From Chelydra serpentina (taxonomy: Eukaryota > Chordata > Testudines > Chelydridae), in the NCBI GenBank assembly GCA_037349315.1, contig JBAIAC010000023.1, positions 31,472,501 through 31,536,500 of the forward strand: 64,000 nt of DNA, in the 5' to 3' direction. Position numbers and translations under genes: made by a program. How positions within the stretch are numbered: position 1 is the first letter of the stretch; each line of letters starts with the position of its first letter. The notes under the pieces are model-generated. The model did no database searches. It was not told the origin of the DNA and saw only the letters and a list, made by a program, of their open reading frames with translations. Positions 63,957 through 64,000 of the stretch are shown here, one piece after another.

Positions 63957-64000
63957 GCACTGATTCTTCTTCGAGGACTTGTTCGCGTCGATTCCAATCA
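63957..64000. mobile_element. Possible DIRS-like terminus cut by the window edge
   Basis: 'gcactgattcttcttcgaggacttgttcgcgtcgattccaatca' resembles the left end of the DIRS-like element at 43943 ('gttcttcaagtgattgtccacatggattcca'). The rest lies outside the window. Confidence 0.4.

Larger units (their letters stand above)
57162..64000 (+). other. SEC62: SEC62 3' UTR and downstream intergenic sequence
   Basis: AT-rich sequence with low repeat density follows the stop. AATAAA occurs at 57931-57936, and another AATAAA lies near 61119-61124. The unusually repeat-poor 57.2-59.3 kb is consistent with UTR. A MIR-like fragment is at 62200-62480. I see no coding exon of the expected next gene (GPR160 in human), and nothing assignable in 59300-62190 or 63000-63950 beyond short simple runs. 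Confidence 0.6.

Noticed and set aside
57162..64000. GPR160 coding exon expected downstream by synteny
   Set aside because: No seven-transmembrane frame is visible on either strand. The gene probably lies beyond the window.

Overview
The window is vertebrate nuclear DNA, most likely from a turtle. Three things point there: the SAMD7-SEC62 gene pair, CR1 as the main LINE, and a dense mix of PIF/Harbinger, hAT, pogo/Tigger, Penelope-like, DIRS-like and tRNA-derived SINE elements of the sort known from chelonian genomes. There are no bacterial genes, CRISPR arrays or operons. Species and family assignments are made by eye, without a database search.

Host genes. Positions 1012-1284 (+) carry what looks like the last coding exon of SAMD7. 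SEC62 follows on the same strand. All eight coding exons can be read with consensus splice sites (24135-24170, 37371-37479, 42860-42965, 47401-47611, 49631-49723, 53160-53220, 54640-54759, 56680-57161). They join in frame to 1218 nt, a 405-residue protein, and start in a GC-rich CpG-island promoter at about 23.88-24.45 kb. The order SAMD7 then SEC62 matches human 3q26.2. Downstream is SEC62 3' UTR and then intergenic sequence to the window end.

Intergenic region 1.3-23.9 kb. It is almost entirely layered transposons. A Tigger-like element begins 35 bp after the SAMD7 stop. Further on are hAT elements with 8-bp target duplications, two copies of an unclassified TIR repeat (one split by a CR1), and a three-level nest at 16.8-23.4 kb. 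In that nest a CR1 LINE was hit by a Penelope-like element (9-bp duplication), which was then hit by a 5210-bp PIF/Harbinger transposon (TTA duplication).

The Harbinger element appears intact. It has both terminal repeats, a two-exon Myb/SANT-like DNA-binding protein on +, and a 429-residue DDE transposase on -, the two genes facing each other. In this superfamily the Myb-like protein normally assists the transposase. A CpG-rich 76-77 bp tandem repeat fills the intron of the Myb-like gene.

SEC62 introns hold further CR1, MIR/L2, tRNA-SINE, hAT, Harbinger MITE, LTR, DIRS-like and pogo-like insertions. Several have clear target-site duplications. No wholly new gene system was recognised. The most notable items are the intact Harbinger, the nested stack, the Penelope-type fold-back fragments and several unexplained inverted or tandem repeats.
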